DNA of 12,773 nt from assembly GCA_045537295.1 (NCBI GenBank), contig JAZSPG010000074.1, positions 1-12,773 of the forward strand, written 5' to 3'. This stretch comes from Scatosoma sp045537295. GTDB lineage: Bacteria > Bacillota > Clostridia > Christensenellales > Borkfalkiaceae. Each line of letters begins with the position of its first letter. Position 1 is the first letter of the stretch. Of the stretch, positions 1 to 6,268 are shown piece after piece. A program made the translations under genes and the position numbers. Below the pieces are notes generated by a model. That model saw only the letters and a list, made by a program, of their open reading frames with translations, had not been told where the DNA came from and searched no databases.

Positions 1-253
1 CCCCCGCCATTGCGCTTAAAATTTGGTGTAACGATTGAAATGTTTTATGTTCTTCCCCCGCGGGCAAGATAAAAATTTCTTCTCTCTTAAAATGCTTATC
101 GAAAAAATCTTCATATAAACCAAAAACAGTGCTATCCGTTACCGCGAAATTTCTTTGACCTTGCAAAAGCGCGGGCAAGCGCAAGTCCAACACTTCCTCG
201 CCGATATAAATTTCCCCCTGCATCGTTGTCGTTTTTAAGCTAATTTGCGTCAT
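1..253 (-). CDS. aroB: 3-dehydroquinate synthase, N-terminal part (runs off left edge)
   Basis: This is the first 84 codons of a gene whose 3' end lies outside the window. The translation begins MTQISLKTTTMQGEIYIGEE and continues with FAVTDSTVFGLYEDFF and FILPAGEEHKTFQSLHQIL. These match the N-terminal NAD-binding part of 3-dehydroquinate synthase, where a 'V(T)D..V..LY' strand-helix is followed by 'LP.GE..K'. The enzyme converts DAHP to 3-dehydroquinate, the second step of the shikimate pathway, in the cytosol using NAD and a divalent metal. The ATG is preceded by GAGAAAGGAC, a usable ribosome binding site. It starts 14 bases after the aroC stop, so it is almost certainly cotranscribed with aroC. 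The metal-binding and catalytic residues fall beyond the edge and cannot be checked. Confidence 0.87.
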   Translation of the reverse strand, partial: MTQISLKTTTMQGEIYIGEEVLDLRLPALLQGQRNFAVTDSTVFGLYEDFFDKHFKREEIFILPAGEEHKTFQSLHQILSAMAG

Positions 254-267
254 TGTCCTTTCTCCGT

Positions 268-1407
268 TTACGGCAACAAACGATACCGCTCTTTCACCTC
301 GTCCATCGTATCCCCGCCAAGCCGTTTTGCGATACTGTCCGCCAAGACCTGCGCCACGACCGCCTCCGCGATAATTTCTAACGCGAAAATAGCGCAAACG
401 TCGCTACGCTCGGATGCGGAAACGGCGTCTTGTTTGGTGGCTATATCCACCGTTTTCAAGCCTCGCATCAAAGTAGGAATAGGTTTCATTGCCACGGAAA
501 GCACGATTTCCTCGCCGTTGGTCATTCCGCCTTCAATCCCGCCTGCGTTGTTCGTTTTTCTATAATAGCCCTTGCCGTCTTCGTGATAAATCTCGTCGTG
601 GATTTCTCTACCGCTTTTTTCACCGACCGCAAACCCCGCGCCGATTTCCACGCCCTTTACCGCCTGTATACTCATCAAGCCTTGGGCGAGCTGGGCGTCG
701 AGTTTTTCAGCGTAAGTCATCATACTGCCAAACCCGCTTTTCATTCCTTTCACGCGGATTTCGACAACGCCACCCGCCGTATCGCCGTCCTTTTTAAGTT
801 GCGTTATCTTTTCCTCGGCAAGCTTTGCGCTTTGGCTATCCAGCATACCCGTCGCGCTTTGTTTTGCGTTCTTTAACTCGTTGAACGCATACCTGCCCCC
901 GTCCTTTATCCCGCAAATCTCTTTGACATACCCGCCGATTTGAATACCCAGCGCGGAAAGATACTGCTTATATACCCCGCCTGACGCAACGCGGATTGCC
1001 GTTTCGCGCGCAGATGCGCGTTCTAAGATATTTCTAGCGTCGTTTTGTGCAAACTTCAAAACACCCGTCAAGTCCGCGTGACCGGGGCGTACCTTGGTAA
1101 GCGATTTTGCTTGCATAACGCTTTCGTCGCAATCCCCGTCCGACATACAGTTTTCCCAGTTTTGATAGTCCTTGTTATAAATACAAAGGGTGAGCGGACT
1201 GCCAAGCGTTTGCCTATTCCTTACGCCCGTCAAAATTTCCACGCGGTCGCGTTCGATTTTTTGCCTACCGCCACGACCGTAACCGCTTTGGCGCAACGCA
1301 AGTTCCGCGTTTATTTTTTCTATATCTATTTCCAAATGCGCAGGCAAGCCCTCGATAATAGCCACGAGCGCTTTGCCGTGCGATTCTCCTGCCGTCGTCA
1401 ATTTCAT
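268..1407 (-). CDS. aroC: Chorismate synthase
   Basis: The 379-residue protein catalyses the last shikimate step, EPSP to chorismate, with reduced FMN. Visible family signatures are GESHG (residues 7-11), GYGRGGR (42-48), RPGHAD (107-112), the segment NDARNILERASARETA (122-137), GIEGGMTNG (290-298) and QDAVSASERSDVCA (326-339). Length is normal for the family (about 350-400). In the last signature the usual small residue/proline region after 'DxCA' reads IFALEI, a mild divergence. The start codon is 6 bases past the clpC stop (TAA at 1416-1414), and its ribosome binding site AGGAGAG lies inside the last clpC codons, which suggests translational coupling. aroB follows after 14 bases. The identification is secure; the linkage to clpC is the odd part. 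Confidence 0.97.
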   Translation of the reverse strand: MKLTTAGESHGKALVAIIEGLPAHLEIDIEKINAELALRQSGYGRGGRQKIERDRVEILTGVRNRQTLGSPLTLCIYNKDYQNWENCMSDGDCDESVMQAKSLTKVRPGHADLTGVLKFAQNDARNILERASARETAIRVASGGVYKQYLSALGIQIGGYVKEICGIKDGGRYAFNELKNAKQSATGMLDSQSAKLAEEKITQLKKDGDTAGGVVEIRVKGMKSGFGSMMTYAEKLDAQLAQGLMSIQAVKGVEIGAGFAVGEKSGREIHDEIYHEDGKGYYRKTNNAGGIEGGMTNGEEIVLSVAMKPIPTLMRGLKTVDIATKQDAVSASERSDVCAIFALEIIAEAVVAQVLADSIAKRLGGDTMDEVKERYRLLP

Positions 1408-1413
1408 AAGCGT

Positions 1414-3996
1414 TTACTCTCCTGCCGTAAATATATACTCGCCGTTTTGAAAATCTACCGTCACCCGTTTGCCGTTCTGCACGCGACCAAGTAAAATTTC
1501 TTCGGACAGTCTATCCTCAACTCGCCGTCTGATTACGCGTTTTAACGGTCTTGCCCCGTATTGCGCGTCGTAGCCCTCTTGTACCAACGCCGAAAGCGCA
1601 TTGCCCGTAACGCTAAGCGTTATACCGCGTTGTTGGCTCAACCGCTTTGCAAGCGAACGGATAAGCTTATCCGCGATTTGCTGACAATCGCCTTCCGTCA
1701 AGCGATGGAATACGATAATATCGTCTAAACGGTTCAAAAATTCAGGACGGAATTTTTCCTTCAAGGCTTTGGTGATATTCTCTTTCATCCCCTCGTACTG
1801 TTTCTCGTCCGCGCCGTTATGCTCGCCCCTGCCCTCGTCGCCGAAACCGTACAAACCCGTTTTTTGCGATTCGGTAACCGACGCGCCGACGTTGGAAGTC
1901 AGAATAATGACCGCATTCTTGAAACTCACCGTTCTGCCCTTGCTGTCCGTCAATCTGCCGTCGTCTAAAATTTGCAAAAGCAAGTTAAAAACGTCGGGGT
2001 GCGCCTTTTCAATCTCGTCGAACAAAATTACGCAATAGGGCTTTGTGCGTACCTTGTCGGTAAGCTGTCCCGTTTGCATATCCTCATACCCGACGTACCC
2101 CGGAGGCGCGCCGATAATCTTAGATATGGACTGTTTTTCCATATATTCGCTCATATCCAAGCGAATCATTTGTTCTTCCGAACCGAACATAGCCTCAGCC
2201 AACGCTTTGCAAAGGTCGGTTTTTCCCACGCCCGTAGGACCGACGAAAATAAACGAGCCTATCGGTCGGTTAGGGTCTTTCAACCCCGCTCTTGCACGGC
2301 GGATAGCTTTTGCCACCGCAGTTACCGCCTCGTTTTGACCGATAATGCGCGCGTGCAAATCCTGTTCTAAGCGCATTAGCTTTTCGCCCTCTTCCTGCGT
2401 GATTTTCATAAGCGGAATTTTCATTCTCGCGCTGACAATCGCCGCCACCTGTTCTCTGCCGATAGCACTTCTGCCGTCGGGTAAAATTTGCGGGGCTTGC
2501 GCTTTTTTAAGTGCGGTTATCTTTTCCTGTGCCTCGCGTTTTCTCTCAAACGCCGAAGTCGCCAACGCGTATTCTCCGCGACGCTCACGCAGTAAGCGTT
2601 CCGTTTCGCAGTCCGCCACTTCTTTTTCAAGTTCTTTAAGCTCCGCTCCGCCGTCCTCTAAAATACGGACGCGTGCCGACGCCTCGTCGATTAAATCAAT
2701 CGCTTTATCGGGTAAAAATCTATCCGTTATATATCGCGAGGAAAGCGTTACCGCCGTTTCTATCGCCTCGTCCGTAATCACGATACCGTGGTGCTGTTCG
2801 TATTTCGCGCGCAAGCCTTTCAAAATGGCTATGGTGTCCTTTTGTGACGGTTCGTCCACCTGCACGGGTGTAAAACGGCGTTCTAAGGCACTGTCTTTTT
2901 CGTTATATTTACGGTATTCTTCAATCGTCGTCGCGCCGATTACCTGCAAATCTCCGCGGGCAAGCATAGGTTTTAAGATATTCGCGGCGTCCATACCGTT
3001 ATCCGCGGACGGACCCGCGCCGACTATCGTATGAATTTCGTCAATATACAACACGCTATCGCCGTCTTGCATTACCGCGTCCATCATATCCTTTAACCGT
3101 TCTTCAAAATCCCCGCGATACCGCGCGCCTGCCAGCATTCCGGGCAAATCCACCGAAAACACCGTTTTGTTGTACAACTGTTCGGGTACTTCGCCCGCAA
3201 CTATCATTTGCGACAAACCCTCGATTATCGCGCTTTTGCCCACGCCCGGTTCGCCGATTAAAACGGGATTGTTTTTCAAACGGCGGGAAAGTACCTGCAC
3301 GACCTTTTCAATTTCCTTTTTTCTACCGATAACGGGGTCTATTTTCCCACGTCGAGCGCGTTCGGTCATATCGATACCGTAAGCCGATAATTTTTCCATC
3401 GCGGGACTTTTCCGCGTTTTCATACGCTCCATTGCGTTGCCCTTTTCCAAGGTCGAAGAAACTTCCTTTTTCGCGCTTTCCGCGCCCGTTTTTTGCGTTT
3501 GCTCGGTATATTCGCCCATACAATCGAGCGTAGAATCTTCGTTTATCCGTTCGCCCGCGCGTTTTTTACGCGCGAGTTCTTGCATTGCCGACAGCGTTTT
3601 TTGCTTAATTAAGCTAATATTTGCCAGCGTTTTCAAGATACGGACGGCAAAACAATCCTCGATATCCAAAATCGCGTATAACATATGCACCGTACCTGCG
3701 GGCAAATCGCTGTCCTCGGCAAGCAACACCGCCGTATCGTACATTTGTTGCGTTCTGCGCGTCAAGCCGTCGTATTTAGAGTCCTTGTTCAAAATCTTAA
3801 AGAACAACGGTTCGTACTGCGCTTTGGTTACACCGCACGCCGTCAAAACCTCGAAGGCAGAACACTCAGGCAGGCTTAAAAACGCGTAGATAAAATGCTC
3901 GCTACCCACGTACCGCGCCTGTTTTTCGACGGTAATTTCGTTCGCGATACGCAATGCTTTTCTAAAATTGTCCGAGGCTCTGTGTAAAGGATACAT
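1414..3996 (-). CDS. clpC: ClpC-type AAA+ unfoldase of the ClpCP protease
   Basis: The 860-residue protein has the ClpC layout: Clp N-domain with two repeats (about 1-145), linker, first AAA+ module with Walker A GEPGVGKS (248-255) and Walker B VLYIDEIH (315-322), a UVR-type middle segment (about 453-495), and a second AAA+ module with GPTGVGKT (586-593), VILFDEIEKAH (656-666) and pore loop GYVG (633-636). By family knowledge it unfolds substrates and passes them to ClpP in the cytosol, with adaptors such as McsB/McsA. A YGF tripeptide (716-718) sits where the ClpP-docking VGF/IGF loop is expected. In the N-domain the first repeat keeps GSEH (E33), but the second reads GTVH, so the second glutamate of the phospho-arginine sites is replaced by Val103. 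The gene starts 26 bases after mcsB with AAGGA upstream of the ATG. Confidence 0.96.
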   Translation of the reverse strand: MYPLHRASDNFRKALRIANEITVEKQARYVGSEHFIYAFLSLPECSAFEVLTACGVTKAQYEPLFFKILNKDSKYDGLTRRTQQMYDTAVLLAEDSDLPAGTVHMLYAILDIEDCFAVRILKTLANISLIKQKTLSAMQELARKKRAGERINEDSTLDCMGEYTEQTQKTGAESAKKEVSSTLEKGNAMERMKTRKSPAMEKLSAYGIDMTERARRGKIDPVIGRKKEIEKVVQVLSRRLKNNPVLIGEPGVGKSAIIEGLSQMIVAGEVPEQLYNKTVFSVDLPGMLAGARYRGDFEERLKDMMDAVMQDGDSVLYIDEIHTIVGAGPSADNGMDAANILKPMLARGDLQVIGATTIEEYRKYNEKDSALERRFTPVQVDEPSQKDTIAILKGLRAKYEQHHGIVITDEAIETAVTLSSRYITDRFLPDKAIDLIDEASARVRILEDGGAELKELEKEVADCETERLLRERRGEYALATSAFERKREAQEKITALKKAQAPQILPDGRSAIGREQVAAIVSARMKIPLMKITQEEGEKLMRLEQDLHARIIGQNEAVTAVAKAIRRARAGLKDPNRPIGSFIFVGPTGVGKTDLCKALAEAMFGSEEQMIRLDMSEYMEKQSISKIIGAPPGYVGYEDMQTGQLTDKVRTKPYCVILFDEIEKAHPDVFNLLLQILDDGRLTDSKGRTVSFKNAVIILTSNVGASVTESQKTGLYGFGDEGRGEHNGADEKQYEGMKENITKALKEKFRPEFLNRLDDIIVFHRLTEGDCQQIADKLIRSLAKRLSQQRGITLSVTGNALSALVQEGYDAQYGARPLKRVIRRRVEDRLSEEILLGRVQNGKRVTVDFQNGEYIFTAGE
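1417..1423 (-). promoter_or_regulatory. aroC ribosome binding site inside clpC
   Basis: The minus strand reads AGGAGAG, then TAA (clpC stop) and ACGCTT before the aroC ATG. The Shine-Dalgarno element is therefore made of the last sense codons of clpC, 9 bases from the aroC start. Ribosomes finishing clpC should expose or directly feed this site, so aroC synthesis is probably coupled to clpC translation (inference). Confidence 0.75.
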
Positions 3997-4022
3997 AGTC
4001 TTTTTCCTTTTTCCGTTATTTT

Positions 4023-5045
4023 TTAATCCACCCGCGAAACGAGTTCAGGTAATACCTTATGCGCGATTTCCGCGCGTATTAAATCGCATTCCTCCTCGCT
4101 CTTGCCCTGCAAACCGTTTTCCAAACGGAAAGAGGCGGGACGCATATTTGCCATAAAATCGTTGAACGCCTGTATATCCCGCGCCTTGAAAAAATCCAAC
4201 GCGATACCAAGCTTAATTTTTACCATACTGCCCGTAAGCTCTTTCAAGCTCAACACTGCGCAATTCGTAAGCGTACCGTACGCACGCAGGCAAGCGTCGC
4301 GTAAAGGTATTTTTTTCTCGCTTAACATTCGCTCTCTCGCTCGAAGTTCCAAATCGCAAAGCGTCATCGTCATTCGTATCGTCTTATCCAAAATCTCCCG
4401 TTCGGATAAACCAAGCGTGCGTTCGTTACTCACTTGATAATTATATCCTTCCGCCGAAGTACCTTCGCCAAATACGCCACGAACGGTTAATCCGCCCGCT
4501 TTGAGTTTAGGCAAGAACGCCTCTAATTCCTTACTCCACGCAAGCCCAGGCAAGAACATCATCACCGACGCGCGCATTCCCGTACCCAAATTACTCGGAC
4601 AGGCGGTTAAATACCCCAACCGCTCGTCGTACGCAAAGGCGAGCGCGCTACCCAGCGTTTCGTCCACTCCGCTAATTTGCTCGTACGCTTTGTATAAATC
4701 AAAACCCTTGTAAATGTATTGCTCGCGTAAATGGTCTTCCTCGTTCACCATAACGGACATAGACCTATCCGTTGAAATGAACGCCGAACCCAGTCCCTTT
4801 CTTTTGATGAGCGCGGGGGAAATTAAATGCTGTTCCTGTAACAGCGTCGCTTCCTCGGCGCTTAAAGTCGCCATATCGTTTTTTTGGAAATTGTCCAGCT
4901 TTTGCAGTTCGTTTCCTACCAAATAAACGATTTCCTTGGCTAATTTTTCGTTCAGCTTATGCGGAAAGGGATAAGCGGAAAAGTTACGGGCCAAACGGAT
5001 TCTCGTGGAAGTTACGAGCGTTTCGATAAATCGCGGTTGCGCCAT
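4023..5045 (-). CDS. mcsB: Protein-arginine kinase McsB
   Basis: The 340-residue protein is a phosphagen-kinase-fold enzyme that phosphorylates arginine side chains and marks proteins for ClpCP. Visible motifs are STRIRLARN (13-21), NEEDHLR (101-107, with the catalytic acidic pair), ACPSNLGTGMRAS (148-160, with the conserved cysteine C149), GEGTSAEG (193-200) and SNERTLGLSE (206-215). It is a little shorter than typical McsB (about 350-360). The N-terminus has only 12 residues before STRIR, and the C-terminus (CDLIRAEI, 320-327) lacks an intact RDxxRA allosteric motif. The start overlaps the end of mcsA by 34 bases. GAGGAGG lies 10 bases upstream of this ATG within mcsA, which decides the start. 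Activity is likely because the catalytic motifs are intact, but phospho-arginine feedback may differ. Confidence 0.95.
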   Translation of the reverse strand: MAQPRFIETLVTSTRIRLARNFSAYPFPHKLNEKLAKEIVYLVGNELQKLDNFQKNDMATLSAEEATLLQEQHLISPALIKRKGLGSAFISTDRSMSVMVNEEDHLREQYIYKGFDLYKAYEQISGVDETLGSALAFAYDERLGYLTACPSNLGTGMRASVMMFLPGLAWSKELEAFLPKLKAGGLTVRGVFGEGTSAEGYNYQVSNERTLGLSEREILDKTIRMTMTLCDLELRARERMLSEKKIPLRDACLRAYGTLTNCAVLSLKELTGSMVKIKLGIALDFFKARDIQAFNDFMANMRPASFRLENGLQGKSEEECDLIRAEIAHKVLPELVSRVD

Positions 5046-5485
5046 ACAAAATCTTCCTCCTCGCCCGTTTTTAATAAAACGATTTGCCGTTCGTATTCCC
5101 TTGCACCCTCAAAATCGTTTTCCTCGTAGCATTTTTTCGCCAGCACCTTTAATTCATAACAACGGCGCTCGCGTATCTCTTGCTGGGTTTGGTAAGGCGT
5201 TTTGCCTTTATGCACCTGCCCGCCCTGCATTTTTATCGCAATCGGGGTGAGCGTAGCGGTAAGCGCTTGATAGCAATACGCACACCCCGCTAAATTCCGC
5301 CGTTTTATTTCCGAAACCAAGGTATTGCAATACGGACACGCGCTTTGCCTGTCCGTTTGCTCCTCGACGAATAAAAAGAGCTTATGATAGCAATCGAGGC
5401 AGTAATACCCCACCTCTTTTTTGCCCTTTTTTATCTGCTCGTACGCTTTCACCGCTTGATTTTTTTTACATTGACCGCACAGCAT
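5012..5485 (-). CDS. mcsA: McsA, zinc-binding activator/adaptor of McsB
   Basis: The 157-residue protein has four CxxC knuckles: C3/C6, C29/C32, C50/C53 and C68/C71, which should bind two zinc ions. They are followed by the family HxGKxP motif (HKGKTP, about 92-97) and a C-terminal UVR domain (about 106-140, CYELKVLAKKCYEENDFEGA). By family knowledge McsA binds and stimulates McsB and interacts with ClpC. It begins 12 bases after the upstream membrane HTH gene, with AGGGTAAGG before the ATG, and its last codons overlap mcsB. Length is slightly below the usual 170-190. No ctsR gene lies beside it, unlike the common ctsR-mcsA-mcsB-clpC order. Confidence 0.93.
   Translation of the reverse strand: MLCGQCKKNQAVKAYEQIKKGKKEVGYYCLDCYHKLFLFVEEQTDRQSACPYCNTLVSEIKRRNLAGCAYCYQALTATLTPIAIKMQGGQVHKGKTPYQTQQEIRERRCYELKVLAKKCYEENDFEGAREYERQIVLLKTGEEEDFVWRNRDLSKRS
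5056..5062 (-). promoter_or_regulatory. mcsB ribosome binding site inside mcsA
   Basis: The minus strand carries GAGGAGG, encoding the Glu-Glu run near the McsA C-terminus, followed after 10 bases by the mcsB ATG. It supports the overlapping start of mcsB and suggests coupled translation of the adaptor/kinase pair. Confidence 0.75.
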
Positions 5486-5497
5486 ATCCTTACCCTT

Positions 5498-6160
5498 TTA
5501 TTTTTCCTCCGCCGTTTCGTCCGTTTTCACCGTTTTTTTGGCTTTGCGGAACAAGGAACGGAAAAACACCCAAAGCACTTCTAATACCTGTAAGGGTATT
5601 CCGATTAAATATATGCACCAGAGCGGACCTAAATCCGCGCCGATATTGCTCGGCAGAAAACTTATCGTTAAATGCAAACAGGTTAAGCCCGTCCAAATGA
5701 GCGCGGACACGCCGACGAAATTCAACAAACGGTATTTCCATACCCCCGCGTATACGATAAGCACCACGGCGTTTATCGCGACGGCGTATAAAAATATCAG
5801 CCACCACGCGTTTGCAGGGTTGAGTAAATGCAGTCCCACGAACAAACAGGTTGCTACTAACCAAACGATACCGCTGGAAAGCAAAATTATCATAAGTTTC
5901 AAGCCCGCCGTCTTTTTTTCTTTGGCGGGGTTTAGAGGGGTTTCCTCGCCCACCAAATCATTCAAGCTCACTTTGTAAAGCTTTGCAAGCTGTAACAAAA
6001 TGTAAATATCGGGTACGCCGTTGCCCTGTTCCCATTTGGACACCGATTTATCCGAATAATTTATTTTCTCCGCAAGCTCCGCTTGCGTCAAGCCCGCCTC
6101 TTTACGATAGTACGTGAGGTTTTTAGCTATTTTTTGATTGATTTCAAGCGTATTTTCCAT
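5498..6160 (-). CDS. XRE-family HTH protein with four membrane spans
   Basis: The 220-residue protein has an N-terminal Cro/C1-type helix-turn-helix (about 8-65). LTQAELAEKI then SDKSVSKWEQG form the two helices, and VPDIYILLQLAKLYKVSLNDL completes the domain. A short linker is followed by four hydrophobic segments (about 87-111, 117-140, 145-168, 178-200) and a charged tail RKAKKTVKTDETAEEK. It is probably a membrane-tethered DNA-binding protein, with HTH and tail both cytosolic. It is the first gene of the mcsA-mcsB-clpC-aroC-aroB run and occupies the slot where ctsR normally sits, so it may regulate this operon (inference). There is no Shine-Dalgarno before the ATG; the promoter predicts transcription starting at the A of the ATG. 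The signal it senses is unknown. Confidence 0.88.
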   Translation of the reverse strand: MENTLEINQKIAKNLTYYRKEAGLTQAELAEKINYSDKSVSKWEQGNGVPDIYILLQLAKLYKVSLNDLVGEETPLNPAKEKKTAGLKLMIILLSSGIVWLVATCLFVGLHLLNPANAWWLIFLYAVAINAVVLIVYAGVWKYRLLNFVGVSALIWTGLTCLHLTISFLPSNIGADLGPLWCIYLIGIPLQVLEVLWVFFRSLFRKAKKTVKTDETAEEK

Positions 6161-6166
6161 AATACT

Positions 6167-6195
6167 ATGATACCATTTTTTTTGCTTTTCGTCAA
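6167..6195 (-). promoter_or_regulatory. Sigma-A-type promoter of the HTH-mcsAB-clpC-aroCB operon
   Basis: On the minus strand TTGACG (6195-6190) and TATCAT (6172-6167) are separated by exactly 17 bases. The expected start of transcription, 7 bases past the -10 hexamer, is position 6160, the A of the HTH gene's ATG. No CtsR heptad repeat (GGTCAAA type) and no CIRCE inverted repeat was seen around it. Confidence 0.75.
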
Positions 6196-6230
6196 GCGGG
6201 TGGCACGCTTTTGCGCTATTTTTATAAACG

Positions 6231-6260
6231 AAGAGAGCCCTTTATACAAAGAACTCTCTT
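6231..6260 (-). terminator. Hairpin downstream of proS, probable terminator
   Basis: A 13-bp stem (AAGAGAGTTCTTT with AAAGGGCTCTCTT on the minus strand, including two G-U pairs) closes a GTAT tetraloop, 8 bases past the proS stop. The following minus-strand sequence CGTTTAT is only weakly T-rich, so termination strength is uncertain. On the plus strand the tail ATCTTTTCTC is also modest. Confidence 0.55.
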
Positions 6261-6268
6261 ATCTTTTC

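Noticed and set aside
2345..3034. Plus-strand 229-codon frame inside clpC
   Set aside because: Antisense shadow of conserved ClpC coding sequence; Ser-rich composition typical of reverse-complement reading.
6161..6268. CtsR heptad repeats or a CIRCE element upstream of the Clp operon
   Set aside because: No GGTCAAA direct repeat and no TTAGCACTC/GAGTGCTAA dyad found; only the TTGACG of the -35 shares a few bases.
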